This document shows, piece by piece, positions 33,766-43,000 of a DNA stretch of 64,000 nt. Where the stretch lies: NCBI GenBank assembly GCA_003265435.1, contig NOXC01000010.1, positions 1-64,000 of the forward strand. The letters run 5' to 3'. Within the stretch, counting starts at the first letter, position 1. Each line of letters opens with the position of its first letter. The stretch comes from Cellvibrionaceae bacterium AOL6 (GTDB lineage Bacteria; Pseudomonadota; Gammaproteobacteria; Pseudomonadales; Cellvibrionaceae). A program made the translations under genes and the position numbers. The notes below the pieces were generated by a model. It was given only the letters and a program-made list of their open reading frames with translations. It made no database searches and was not told where the DNA came from.

Positions 33766-36700
33766 TCATCCACAGCTGGTAGGCTCAGAGGCGTCTGATG
33801 CGAGCGCTCCGGTGGTGATGGCTGTCAACAAACCGGCAAGATATGAGCCGACCGCGACGGAGCCTGTGCTACGCCCGTCTGGGTCTAGGTATTCTTGTAG
33901 AATATTAAGGTCTCGGGTGGGCTCCGAGCTTGGGTCGGTGATTCCTCTCTGTACGTCTTCAATCGGTGGTAACGGTAGGCCGATCGCTCGGCTCACATCT
34001 TGGGCGATCATCTCGGCGACCATAGATGTCACAGTGTGACCGTCTAATGGAATGTTCTCTAAAGGTTCGCCCAACCTGTCAGCGAGAAGTCGGGTACGAA
34101 AGGTACGGATTTCAGGAGAAATACTGTCCTCTACAATATCATCGACGACGCCAACCATTGTAGATGCATCAAAGGTAAGGCCTCGACGGGTAATATCTGT
34201 TGAACCAACGAAGCAAACAACGTCATCAATAATCACCGTAGTGGATGCGATGCCAAGTGGTCGCCTGCCAGACCCAAGAGGGCTGAAAAGCACAAGCCGT
34301 TCATTTTGAGTCGCGGGTAAAATGGGTCGATTTGCTCGACGGTGCAAGCTACCCGGATCATGCAATTCGCTAGCAATTCTAGCCTGTAGTGCTGTTCGAT
34401 AGCGTCGCAGGTGAGCGAATGGATTGAGGCAGCGTTGAGGCACGCAAATCAATGCATTCATATCTGGTTTGCGGTTGAGTCTATCTCTGAGCAAGGCCAG
34501 GATGTCCAGATCGGTACCAGCGCCTCCCAGAGCCCCTGCCGTGAAGGATGGTGCTTCGATGTACACGAAGCGCTCTGCTGTGTCTATGGCAGCGCGTAGC
34601 GCCGGAAGCGCCTCTGCTAGCCCCTCAGCTGCGGCCCTTACCCTTCGGGCAGCAGCTCTATCGAACGCTGCTTGGCCTGCAGTACCTGTTGCTGTCGGTA
34701 TCATCGAGCCGGGTAATGCCGCAGTTAGCCATGCTTGCCGTTCTGGGTCGGAACCAGAAACCGGGTAATCAGTCACTGCCTGGGCAATGTCAATGGTCCT
34801 TTCACCCTCGATATTGGCTCGAGTCGTTCTGAGCACAGAAGCCCAGCGCGTTGGCGTAGTGGGTGAAGCAGGATTTGGTGGCATAGCTACCGCCGCGCCA
34901 AGTAAATCCGATGTGGCCGCAAGCCCACTTGCTAATGCCGCTTCATGAAGCAGGCGCCCAGCAGGCCCGGATAGCCTAACACCTGCCACATGCGTTTCCG
35001 CTTCAGCGGGCTCTCCCGCTAGCCCGCCTGGCGGCCCTAGAATTTGATGAGTGCCCGCCCTTAGGTCACCACCGGAGAGGATCGCCGCTCCATTTACGCC
35101 GGTGGCAGTCGAAAGAATAACCGTTCGATCATCGTGTCCAGGGAGCGTGCCACTGGGTTCGATTAATTGGGTTGCGTCGCCACGGCGTCGTTGAGAAAGG
35201 ATTGGGGGCGTGGCTCCCAAGCAGAGCTTGGGAATCCCATCCCCGGCGTCCTGCCCGGTCCATGGTGGCGTGGTGAGCACTACTCTGTCGGTAGCGCGAA
35301 ACGATGAGGCTAAGGAACCCAAGTAGGCACTTCCTGGTGTTGCAGACTCATCAACAGCAATGAAAGTGCCGCCGCCCCTTTCTATAAGTGCATTATATCC
35401 ACTGATTAGTTGGTTTCCGGCTGTTTCACAGACGAATAAGCCAGGGGCCGTCCCTGATGGCCCGAGTATTACAGGAGCTGTATCTGGAATATCGGAAGGC
35501 TGCGGTCGGGGTGGACGGTCGAGAGAAAATGCTGAGACTACGTGTCGCCCTCGAGCCGTAAGAATCTCGATGTCGAACGTCACTTTCACCTGGCGGTCTG
35601 AAGGTCCCGGTGGAAGGGTGATGACAACTAATGCTCGAGGCCCACTGGTGCTATTGGCCACGATACCGGATCCGCCAACCATTCGAACTCGTTCAGCTTG
35701 GTTCCGGTCAAAGCCGAGCGGCATGACTCTAACCCACGCGCCGATAAGTTCCGCGGGAAATCGAAAAATCAACACAGATTTCATCGCTGGAGACCAGTCC
35801 CCTTCCTCTATCCCGGCGCCCCCATGTAGTGGAGCGATGTCTGCCGAGTCGAAACTCGCTGGATCGATGTCGGGCAGCGTAGGGGGGGCAGGAAACGCTC
35901 CGATCGCACCGTCGAACGCTCCAAGGCTGGCGATGGCATCACTGCGGCCTGCGGCTCCAAGCGCGCTGCCCATGGCAAGGAGTATTTCGTCTGCGGAAGC
36001 GAGGAGGGTGGGCCCATTGGCGGTGGGTGCGATATTAACTCGGGTTGACGCTCTCTGTTGATCCGTTGATGTCCGATCTGTTCCCGTTAAGAGGTCTGCG
36101 TAGTCCATCACACCAATGCGAACACAATCTCTAGCCATCATTGCGCTATCAGCAAGTGCCAGTGTTGCGGATCGACTCCCGTTGGGTAGGGTTGAAATTC
36201 GTAGATGGGGCCGGGTCTTAGAATTCTCTACCGTAATGGTTTGGTCCCCTGAGCCTAAAGTGACTATCGAACTGGATGGAGCGGAGCCTCCGATGGTAAG
36301 CGCGCTGAGGTTGTCTGAGTCCACAGCCCCTCCATATGGCCCAACCAAGTGTATACGCCGGCCGGGGGCCGGCGCCAGGTGGAGGTTCGATTCTCCTAGG
36401 TTATCGTATTCTGTAATGAGCTCATTGAACATCGCAGCTACCATTCCGGGATCTACAGGCAGACCCAGCTCATCGAAACAATAAAGGTGGGCGTCGGTGC
36501 TGGGCGGAATGGCAATGAGCGTTTCCCGTTCACCTACAGTGGTGCGCCTACCGGCTGTCATGGGGCGTGGAAGAGGGCGGAGATCGTCGCCGAATCCGAG
36601 ATCCTCCAGCTCCGCAGCACTGTCATTGATGAGTGTGCGAAATTCTGAGAGGTCAGATGGGAATGGTAGGCGTAAAACCCACCGGTTGGGAACGGGGCGG

Positions 36701-37065
36701 GAAAGACTCGCAAGCCGCCCAGGGGGCATGGCCTTCACAAGTTGCTGGATGCGTTGATGTACCAAAGGGAACAGCGTGAATATTGCAATTAATTGATCCG
36801 GTGATGGGCCAAAAGCGTGGTCTCCAACGGCATTACGCAAGCCAACTAGGTGGCGATGGGGTGTCCCCGCACCATCGATGTCTGTCCTTGCCAACATAAG
36901 GGTACCATTGGCCGGAGGAAGCCAGTTCTGTCCGGCGGGTGCTTGGACACTCAAATCGCTTGGGTCAGGATCACCAATGTTAAAATCAGTATCGCTACTA
37001 AACCATCGTTCGAGCCGAAGCGAACTGAAACCAAGAGCTAACGGGTCGGGAGATATATCTGTCAT
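33766..37065 (-). CDS. Large protein with degenerate phospholipase D-like domain
   Basis: A 1099-residue protein without signal peptide or membrane segments. The N-terminal 800 residues are not recognised; the central part is glycine/proline-rich and predicted beta. Residues from about 840 carry a PLD-like fold: a FVYIEAPSF strand followed by a helix, a VPQR segment, then IASTTVIIDD and FVGSTDITRRGL. Aligned to the HxKxxxxD motif, histidine is alanine and lysine is threonine, with only the aspartate kept (about 938-945). The domain is therefore unlikely to be catalytic by the known mechanism. The ATG overlaps the stop of the 997-residue protein gene in ATGA. Last of the three-gene giant unit. 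Function unknown. Confidence 0.75.
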   Translation of the reverse strand: MTDISPDPLALGFSSLRLERWFSSDTDFNIGDPDPSDLSVQAPAGQNWLPPANGTLMLARTDIDGAGTPHRHLVGLRNAVGDHAFGPSPDQLIAIFTLFPLVHQRIQQLVKAMPPGRLASLSRPVPNRWVLRLPFPSDLSEFRTLINDSAAELEDLGFGDDLRPLPRPMTAGRRTTVGERETLIAIPPSTDAHLYCFDELGLPVDPGMVAAMFNELITEYDNLGESNLHLAPAPGRRIHLVGPYGGAVDSDNLSALTIGGSAPSSSIVTLGSGDQTITVENSKTRPHLRISTLPNGSRSATLALADSAMMARDCVRIGVMDYADLLTGTDRTSTDQQRASTRVNIAPTANGPTLLASADEILLAMGSALGAAGRSDAIASLGAFDGAIGAFPAPPTLPDIDPASFDSADIAPLHGGAGIEEGDWSPAMKSVLIFRFPAELIGAWVRVMPLGFDRNQAERVRMVGGSGIVANSTSGPRALVVITLPPGPSDRQVKVTFDIEILTARGRHVVSAFSLDRPPRPQPSDIPDTAPVILGPSGTAPGLFVCETAGNQLISGYNALIERGGGTFIAVDESATPGSAYLGSLASSFRATDRVVLTTPPWTGQDAGDGIPKLCLGATPPILSQRRRGDATQLIEPSGTLPGHDDRTVILSTATGVNGAAILSGGDLRAGTHQILGPPGGLAGEPAEAETHVAGVRLSGPAGRLLHEAALASGLAATSDLLGAAVAMPPNPASPTTPTRWASVLRTTRANIEGERTIDIAQAVTDYPVSGSDPERQAWLTAALPGSMIPTATGTAGQAAFDRAAARRVRAAAEGLAEALPALRAAIDTAERFVYIEAPSFTAGALGGAGTDLDILALLRDRLNRKPDMNALICVPQRCLNPFAHLRRYRTALQARIASELHDPGSLHRRANRPILPATQNERLVLFSPLGSGRRPLGIASTTVIIDDVVCFVGSTDITRRGLTFDASTMVGVVDDIVEDSISPEIRTFRTRLLADRLGEPLENIPLDGHTVTSMVAEMIAQDVSRAIGLPLPPIEDVQRGITDPSSEPTRDLNILQEYLDPDGRSTGSVAVGSYLAGLLTAITTGALASDASEPTSCG

Positions 37066-40055
37066 GACTCCGCCTCCACGATTGCGGGCTCTGAAAGTGT
37101 GCGTCGGCCAACTGGGTCGATCGTCTCTACAAAAACTTCCAACCGAGGCAAGGTCGCCAAATCAGAATCCTCCTTAAAGATATGAGCGAAAAGGTCGAGG
37201 GCGCTCACAACCCCTGACTCTTCTGCTACCGAGTTGCCTTCTTGACGCACTAGGATACGAAAACGAAAGTCGCCTACGGCGGTTCGGCGAGCGGGTAGCT
37301 CGCAGCGCCAGCCAACTTCTACCCCTATCGCACTGCGTGTGGCGCTCACAATGGCTACTGGTGGATGCGCTTCAGGGATGACCACTGTACTTACGGGAAT
37401 ACTGAGGTCGCTCCAAACGCCGGGTGGTCCTCCGGGCTCAGGTTCACCCTGTATCTGTGCTCGATATATGTATGATCGCCATGGGCGGAGCCCGGCATCT
37501 GGCCCGTATTTTGTCGGACCAGTATCGTGGTATTCGAGCATCGCGAGCGGCGCCTTAAAGTCTTCAGCAGTTTCTGCTGGCACCTCTGGAGGAGCTTCTG
37601 AAGGAGGAAGGTTTATCGCTTCGGTCATCACCTCAGACATGCTGTCTGCCACCGCGAGGTCGGGTCTCGTAGTGCGGAATAACCGCCATGCGACTGCTCT
37701 TTGCCCCCTCCGCAGCGTTGCGATAACGTGAGCAGACGGCATCGGATGTGTTTCGCCTCTCACGACAAGCTCTGGAGCTTGAATCTTGATGGTAGGGGGA
37801 GCGGCGACAAAGAAAAGCCCTGGAGGACCGGACCAGTCTTCGTCAACGTTGTTGGGGCCGACCGCTGAAATACGTACCACGTACAGCAGCCGGGAGCGCC
37901 CGGGTATAACAAGCTCATAACTCGCCCCGGAAGGATCGGCATCAATCATTCGAGAGGTGACTAACTCGAAAGCACTTCGGGGTAAATTGTTCGTGTGAGG
38001 TGCTATCGCCGCAACCACATCGCGCATCGCTGCGGTAGGAGAGGATAGGGATGCCAATGCAGCTTCTCCAGAAGCACCGAGTGAGGTGAAGTGGTCGATC
38101 AGTGTACGGCTTGTAGCGACGTAAACACGGTAGCCTTGATGCTCGTGGCGTGTCCCCCACTTTAAGACGGTTCTACTCGAGTCTCGAGCATCCGCTCTTG
38201 TCGTCCAACGTAGACTCGGTTCGATAGTGAGCCCTATAGGAGGGCGGGAATCCGCCGCAGTCACACGTGCTACACCGTCACTGCTAAGTAGCCCTCCTGC
38301 CTCGAATTGAGCAGCTACACGAACCTCCCTTATTTCCGATCGCGCAAGCGCTGGACCGGGAATAAGCACCGAAATTGAGTCGCGAGAGCCTATTGGCTCG
38401 ACGAGAGAAGATATCAGCGCACCGCTTAAGCTCTCTAGGCGAATATGAACCCGGTTGATGTAGGGACATCCCGGAGGGAGCTCTCCTGGTACGGGAATCG
38501 TTATTTGAACTGAACCCGCCCGAGGGAGGCTATCCACAGGCGAAACCGGTGCGACAAGGTATTGCGCCTCGAGTACCGGAGGAGGAGGCCGCACCAGTGG
38601 TCCCGGATCTGCTGTTTTGGTCGTCCAGGGGCTCCAACGGCCAAAAGCATCCATCGCTGCGACCCCATAATTGAGCGCGATTGGTGGCCCGTTAAGGTCT
38701 GTGAGGACCCAACGATCGCTGCTGTCAGCACGTCGGCTACCAGGATCAAGAACCCGGTAATCCGTTGGGTCGCGATTGGCATTCATTGGTTCGAAGGGTG
38801 AACCGACTTGACGAAACCAAGCATAGGCAACGGCACCTACGGGGGGGGTAAACTCTACATCAATTAAGCGCCGCAACGCCGGCGACGCGGATAACCACCG
38901 GACGTGTTGCGTCATCATTGACCCCGGAGCGGGCAGTGGCGGTTGTGCAGGTGGTATCACCGCGACAAAGGCTTCCAAGACCAACCCCGGGTTAGATATA
39001 TTTAAATCGTGGCTGCGAATCCTGTGGAGCTCCAAAGCCGCCAGAATTGCGGCTGTTTCATTCGCTTCACGAAACACCCTAGCGGGATCGAAGGAGGCGC
39101 GTATGCGATACACGCCTCCGTGACCGGACTCCAAAAGGTCTGGGTTCACTAAGTCGACCACAGAATATCCGGCCCAACGAGCCACACTGGCATCTCTCGT
39201 CGCCGCCATAAGCAGCGCGTAACTAGGGGTGTTCAGAGTGGCTACTTCCTCACTCGAACCGCGGGATAGTGCCTCAGGCTGTCGGTGAGACAGCGGTGAG
39301 CCGGGGGTATCGAGCATCTTCGCATAGCGATCTTTTAATGCGCCGTCAACAAATCGAAGTACGCGGTCCCATTCCCGATCATCGTTATTTGGTCCGGGAG
39401 AGAGGCTCGTTGCATGCATTGCATCAACTAAAGAAGTATTGACGGGCGCGCCTTCACGAACTCGGCGCTCGGCCTCTCCTTCTGGATCATCGACGGGTGC
39501 GGATTGATAGCCTTGAAGCCCATCGAAAGGCGGACCTACCATGTCAAGGCGCTGAAATTTCAGTTTTCGAGCACAGTCGAGGCTTATTGCTGAAGCGGAT
39601 AGAATGCGGCCCGGCCCAGTGATCCGGATAGCATTTGCTCCAGCCGCAGTCACCCAGATTTCTGTTGGGTCGAGGGCCGCACCGTATTGGACAGGTACAA
39701 AGCCTTTAAGGCCTAGAAATCCGCCAACGACTTGTTCAGGACGAATGCCAGCCACATTTAGCTGAGTTGCGAGTGTTCCCGCGGATCCAACCATCGGCCG
39801 ACACCAGACCACTTGGCCTGATGGGATCGAGTAGGGGAGCGGAGCACTTGTCCCGCCACCGAGCTCAGAAATGTGCAATGGCAGCCGAGGACACTTGTCT
39901 TTATCTAGGGCGGCACGGCTGATCTCTACGGGACCGTTTGGAAAACCAAGCAAAGGGTGATTCGTCCAACGGAGGTGCACCCCTGAGTGCAGGCTATCGC
40001 TTGTAGAAATCGAAGGCAGTGCCGAAATTGATAGAATGCTGGGGGACAGTGCCAT
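37062..40055 (-). CDS. Large beta-sandwich repeat protein of unknown function
   Basis: A 997-residue protein, no signal peptide or membrane segment. Several blocks recall fibronectin type III or other beta-sandwich modules: VHLRWTNHPLLGFPNG near the start, YGVAAMDAFGRWSPW near 460, VLKWGTRHEHQGYRVYV near 640 and YRAQIQGEPEPGGPPGVWS near 875. These are inferred from strand and proline-glycine patterns, not from a firm family match. It lies three bases after the stop of the 2531-residue protein gene and overlaps the next gene by ATGA, so all three products are probably made together. A structural or adaptor role is inference. Confidence 0.7.
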   Translation of the reverse strand: MALSPSILSISALPSISTSDSLHSGVHLRWTNHPLLGFPNGPVEISRAALDKDKCPRLPLHISELGGGTSAPLPYSIPSGQVVWCRPMVGSAGTLATQLNVAGIRPEQVVGGFLGLKGFVPVQYGAALDPTEIWVTAAGANAIRITGPGRILSASAISLDCARKLKFQRLDMVGPPFDGLQGYQSAPVDDPEGEAERRVREGAPVNTSLVDAMHATSLSPGPNNDDREWDRVLRFVDGALKDRYAKMLDTPGSPLSHRQPEALSRGSSEEVATLNTPSYALLMAATRDASVARWAGYSVVDLVNPDLLESGHGGVYRIRASFDPARVFREANETAAILAALELHRIRSHDLNISNPGLVLEAFVAVIPPAQPPLPAPGSMMTQHVRWLSASPALRRLIDVEFTPPVGAVAYAWFRQVGSPFEPMNANRDPTDYRVLDPGSRRADSSDRWVLTDLNGPPIALNYGVAAMDAFGRWSPWTTKTADPGPLVRPPPPVLEAQYLVAPVSPVDSLPRAGSVQITIPVPGELPPGCPYINRVHIRLESLSGALISSLVEPIGSRDSISVLIPGPALARSEIREVRVAAQFEAGGLLSSDGVARVTAADSRPPIGLTIEPSLRWTTRADARDSSRTVLKWGTRHEHQGYRVYVATSRTLIDHFTSLGASGEAALASLSSPTAAMRDVVAAIAPHTNNLPRSAFELVTSRMIDADPSGASYELVIPGRSRLLYVVRISAVGPNNVDEDWSGPPGLFFVAAPPTIKIQAPELVVRGETHPMPSAHVIATLRRGQRAVAWRLFRTTRPDLAVADSMSEVMTEAINLPPSEAPPEVPAETAEDFKAPLAMLEYHDTGPTKYGPDAGLRPWRSYIYRAQIQGEPEPGGPPGVWSDLSIPVSTVVIPEAHPPVAIVSATRSAIGVEVGWRCELPARRTAVGDFRFRILVRQEGNSVAEESGVVSALDLFAHIFKEDSDLATLPRLEVFVETIDPVGRRTLSEPAIVEAES

Positions 40056-40058
40056 TTC

Positions 40059-43000
40059 CTAAACCTCCCAATCAATGGACTGAGGTGTTCTGCCGACCAT
40101 ATGTTCCACATTGACGGTCGTCGTAATTCGATTTGGGTGGCCATCGGTTACCCCTGACACCTTCGTCTGTGCATATCTGAGTTGAAGCCGAACGTGAGAG
40201 TTGGGCAGCATTTCTACAGGAGTATCTGCCATAAATAAAAGTCGAGACCCGGCGGTATTCGATCGTCTCAAGGTGAGCTCGGTTTCACTACTGCCAACCC
40301 GTACTGACTCGATGTGCAATCTTCCTTCTCGTTCAATAGGCTCTAATGATTGCAGCATTACCCCGGCCACTCGCCACCCTTGGACACGAGGCAGTGGTGG
40401 ACGACGAAATATTTCCTGAACGAGCTCTGCGAGAATGGACACCGCTCGCTCCAAACCTCCGAGCGTCGAGGTGCGGAAAGCTTTAGTCATCCGGGTACCA
40501 AGTGCCATTACGACATCACCCTCTTCGTCTAGATTTTCTGCGACTAAGAGATCATGGAACCAATCTAGACCATAGCGTTCTCCAAACCCTCGACGAAACG
40601 GCGGGCGTGGCTGCAGCGGTGGCAGAGTCACCCTGATTGGGATGCCTGCAGCGCTGCGCGCTCTACGGACCAGTAGATCAACGAGAGCAGGCACATCAAC
40701 CCGGCTATTTCGGATCGCACCGAGCGTCCTCAAACCGGTGGTCAAAGATGGTGGTGCGGGCTTAGGTGTTGGTAGTGGTGGCTTCCAAAGCAAAGTAGTG
40801 CTTGGCTTTTCGGGCTGTTCTATATCAAGGCTCAGGCTTGTCAGACCAAGTTCAAAATCCACATCAGCTGCCGGCATAGCAGGGATCGAAGTGTCTAAAC
40901 TCGAATCGAGAATAATATCAGCAGGCCGGTATGCGAGAGGTGCGCTAAGTGTTGCCCATCCCAAGGCGGCGAATAACCCCGAAGGATCTGCATATCGAGA
41001 TGTTTGGAACGGCGCCCGGCGGATTAAATGCTGTTCCAACTCTTCAGTCGAACCCACCATAGGCCCAGTGACTAACAAATCATAGCGCGCATTGGGTTCG
41101 AGTTGTGCGGCGAGAAGCTCTCCCCCCCCGCGTGCAGGCGGGGAGCCTTCAATACATGGGCTGGAAGCGAGTGCATTTAGCAGGAGTTTTTCCCAATAAT
41201 CCGGAATTCCTGCAAGCTGTAGCCGGGTCGGATTTGGATTTGCGCCCGTAGGGGTGTCAGTGCGAATGACCTCCAAGCTGAGTGTACGATTATATCGATC
41301 CAGCAAATCGTTGATGTGATCAACGTGATATTCGATGTGAATTAAGTCGTCGGTAAACATGGGAGGTGCATCGAACGACGGAACATGCTTTAAATACTCG
41401 TTAAGGTCCCTCACATCAAAGGTTGAGTAATTAATATCACTGTTGCCGGCTTGGGGAGGTGCGGGCAACGCATTTGGGGCTAGCGCTGGTAAAGAGCTCG
41501 GATCGAATGCGGGCGCAGTTTGAAATTCGAATGCTTGGTTGATGGATCCTGTAGCAGGGACTGCGTTACAAGAGATTCTATCGTTTTCTTCATCCGCGAC
41601 AGGGTCCGCTACGCGGCGCCCGGTCCATCTCCATCGAGCCGTGACCCGGTGTCGAGTATCTGCTTGGAGAACGAAGCGTGATACATCCGTATCTGTTCTA
41701 ATCCGCTCGTTGATCCCATTGAATGCATTTTCTCGGTCTCGATTGCGATTCTCCATAGCTTCTCTCGTTTTAGTATCTGAGCCACATGCCTGCAGGAGAA
41801 TGGTCTCGCTCGTGGTGGAAGGAACATGCCACGAGTTAAAGTCTCCATCACCTAGGTCGGAGTTTATCGTTTCGAATAACCAGAGGCTGTAGGGCTCAAC
41901 ATTGACGGCCTCGCCGAGTCTGAATGTACCGATCCGAGTGCCCTGGACAATGTGTTCTGCCGCGTTCGTATCGGTAACGACTACAAATGCTTCTTTCGTT
42001 GTAATCTTCCCATCATGGGGGCCGGGAATAAGTGCCTCTTCATCGATGTTGAACTTAAAGTCCGCTTCATTCACTAGCAGCAGCAATGATCCGCGATACT
42101 GTGTCCGTATAAGGTCGAGGCGTGTACTGAAAGTAGAGCGACATACTAGACCATCACTTTTGCGTTGCTGGAATTGCGGAGAGCGTAGTCCTGCATCGAA
42201 ATTTCCTGCCGGTGTGGACAAGCTGAAGGGGAATGTTAAGGGCGTCATCGGCAAGAATTCGAGATCCAGGCTTTCCTCGATCTCAAGTATCTTCCGATCT
42301 AAGTTCGGATCAGTACTGTCCTTTTTGGCGACCAAATCTGCCCACCCCGCCTCTCCTCGCACGTTCCAATTCCCAGCAACACCGGCTGGGGTGGCGGCTC
42401 CGAGTCGAGCACAATCGCGAAGTTCGGACTCTGAAGCCTCGCACAAGTTATCTACGGCTTCCTCTATATCGGCCTCGACCGCTGGATGTTCACCCGGTAC
42501 TAAAGCTCGAGCCCACGGGATTGGATCCCAAGTTAACAAACCGATACTTCGTGCCTCGGTGCCGTGACCAACCCGATCCGGTGGTTCTGTTAAAGCATCA
42601 TTTTGGAAGGCCGGTCGGCCAGTAGGGAACCACATAGCGGCGTCCAGTTTATCTGCGACGGTTACCCAACTGTTGCCTTCACGCTGTTCAAGGCGTAGAT
42701 CTTCTAGAACAAACTCATAGTCAAATTCACCTACTCGTAGTGATCTGTGATCGGTGGAGGTCAAAGTTTCCGAAAAGGGCGACTCTGGTGCTAGAGAAAG
42801 ATCAGGCTCGGCCAGTACATTGAGTACCACCGTAGTGTCTGGCCAAACTACGGGCACACTTGTGGGTTCTCCCGTTTCGTTATCAAGCTCTACTCGCGCC
42901 ATTTCGAATCCACGTCTGTCCACAAACCCGACGCTTGGAATGAGCGGAGGCGGCGCCGGAGCAACGCATGGATCGCCCGAGCCAAGTTCAAACGAAAAGC

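Noticed and set aside
35360-36061. 233-codon open frame antisense to the PLD-like protein gene
   Set aside because: It is explained by codon bias of the long gene on the other strand; no ribosome site, domain or neighbour supports it.
36360-36410. GGTTCGATTCTCC-like string resembling a tRNA T-arm
   Set aside because: It lies inside a long intact coding region and no acceptor, D or anticodon arms can be formed around it.
41902-42567. 221-codon open frame antisense to the giant protein gene
   Set aside because: Serine/arginine/proline-rich shadow composition and no start signals; the opposite frame is continuous over 7.6 kb.
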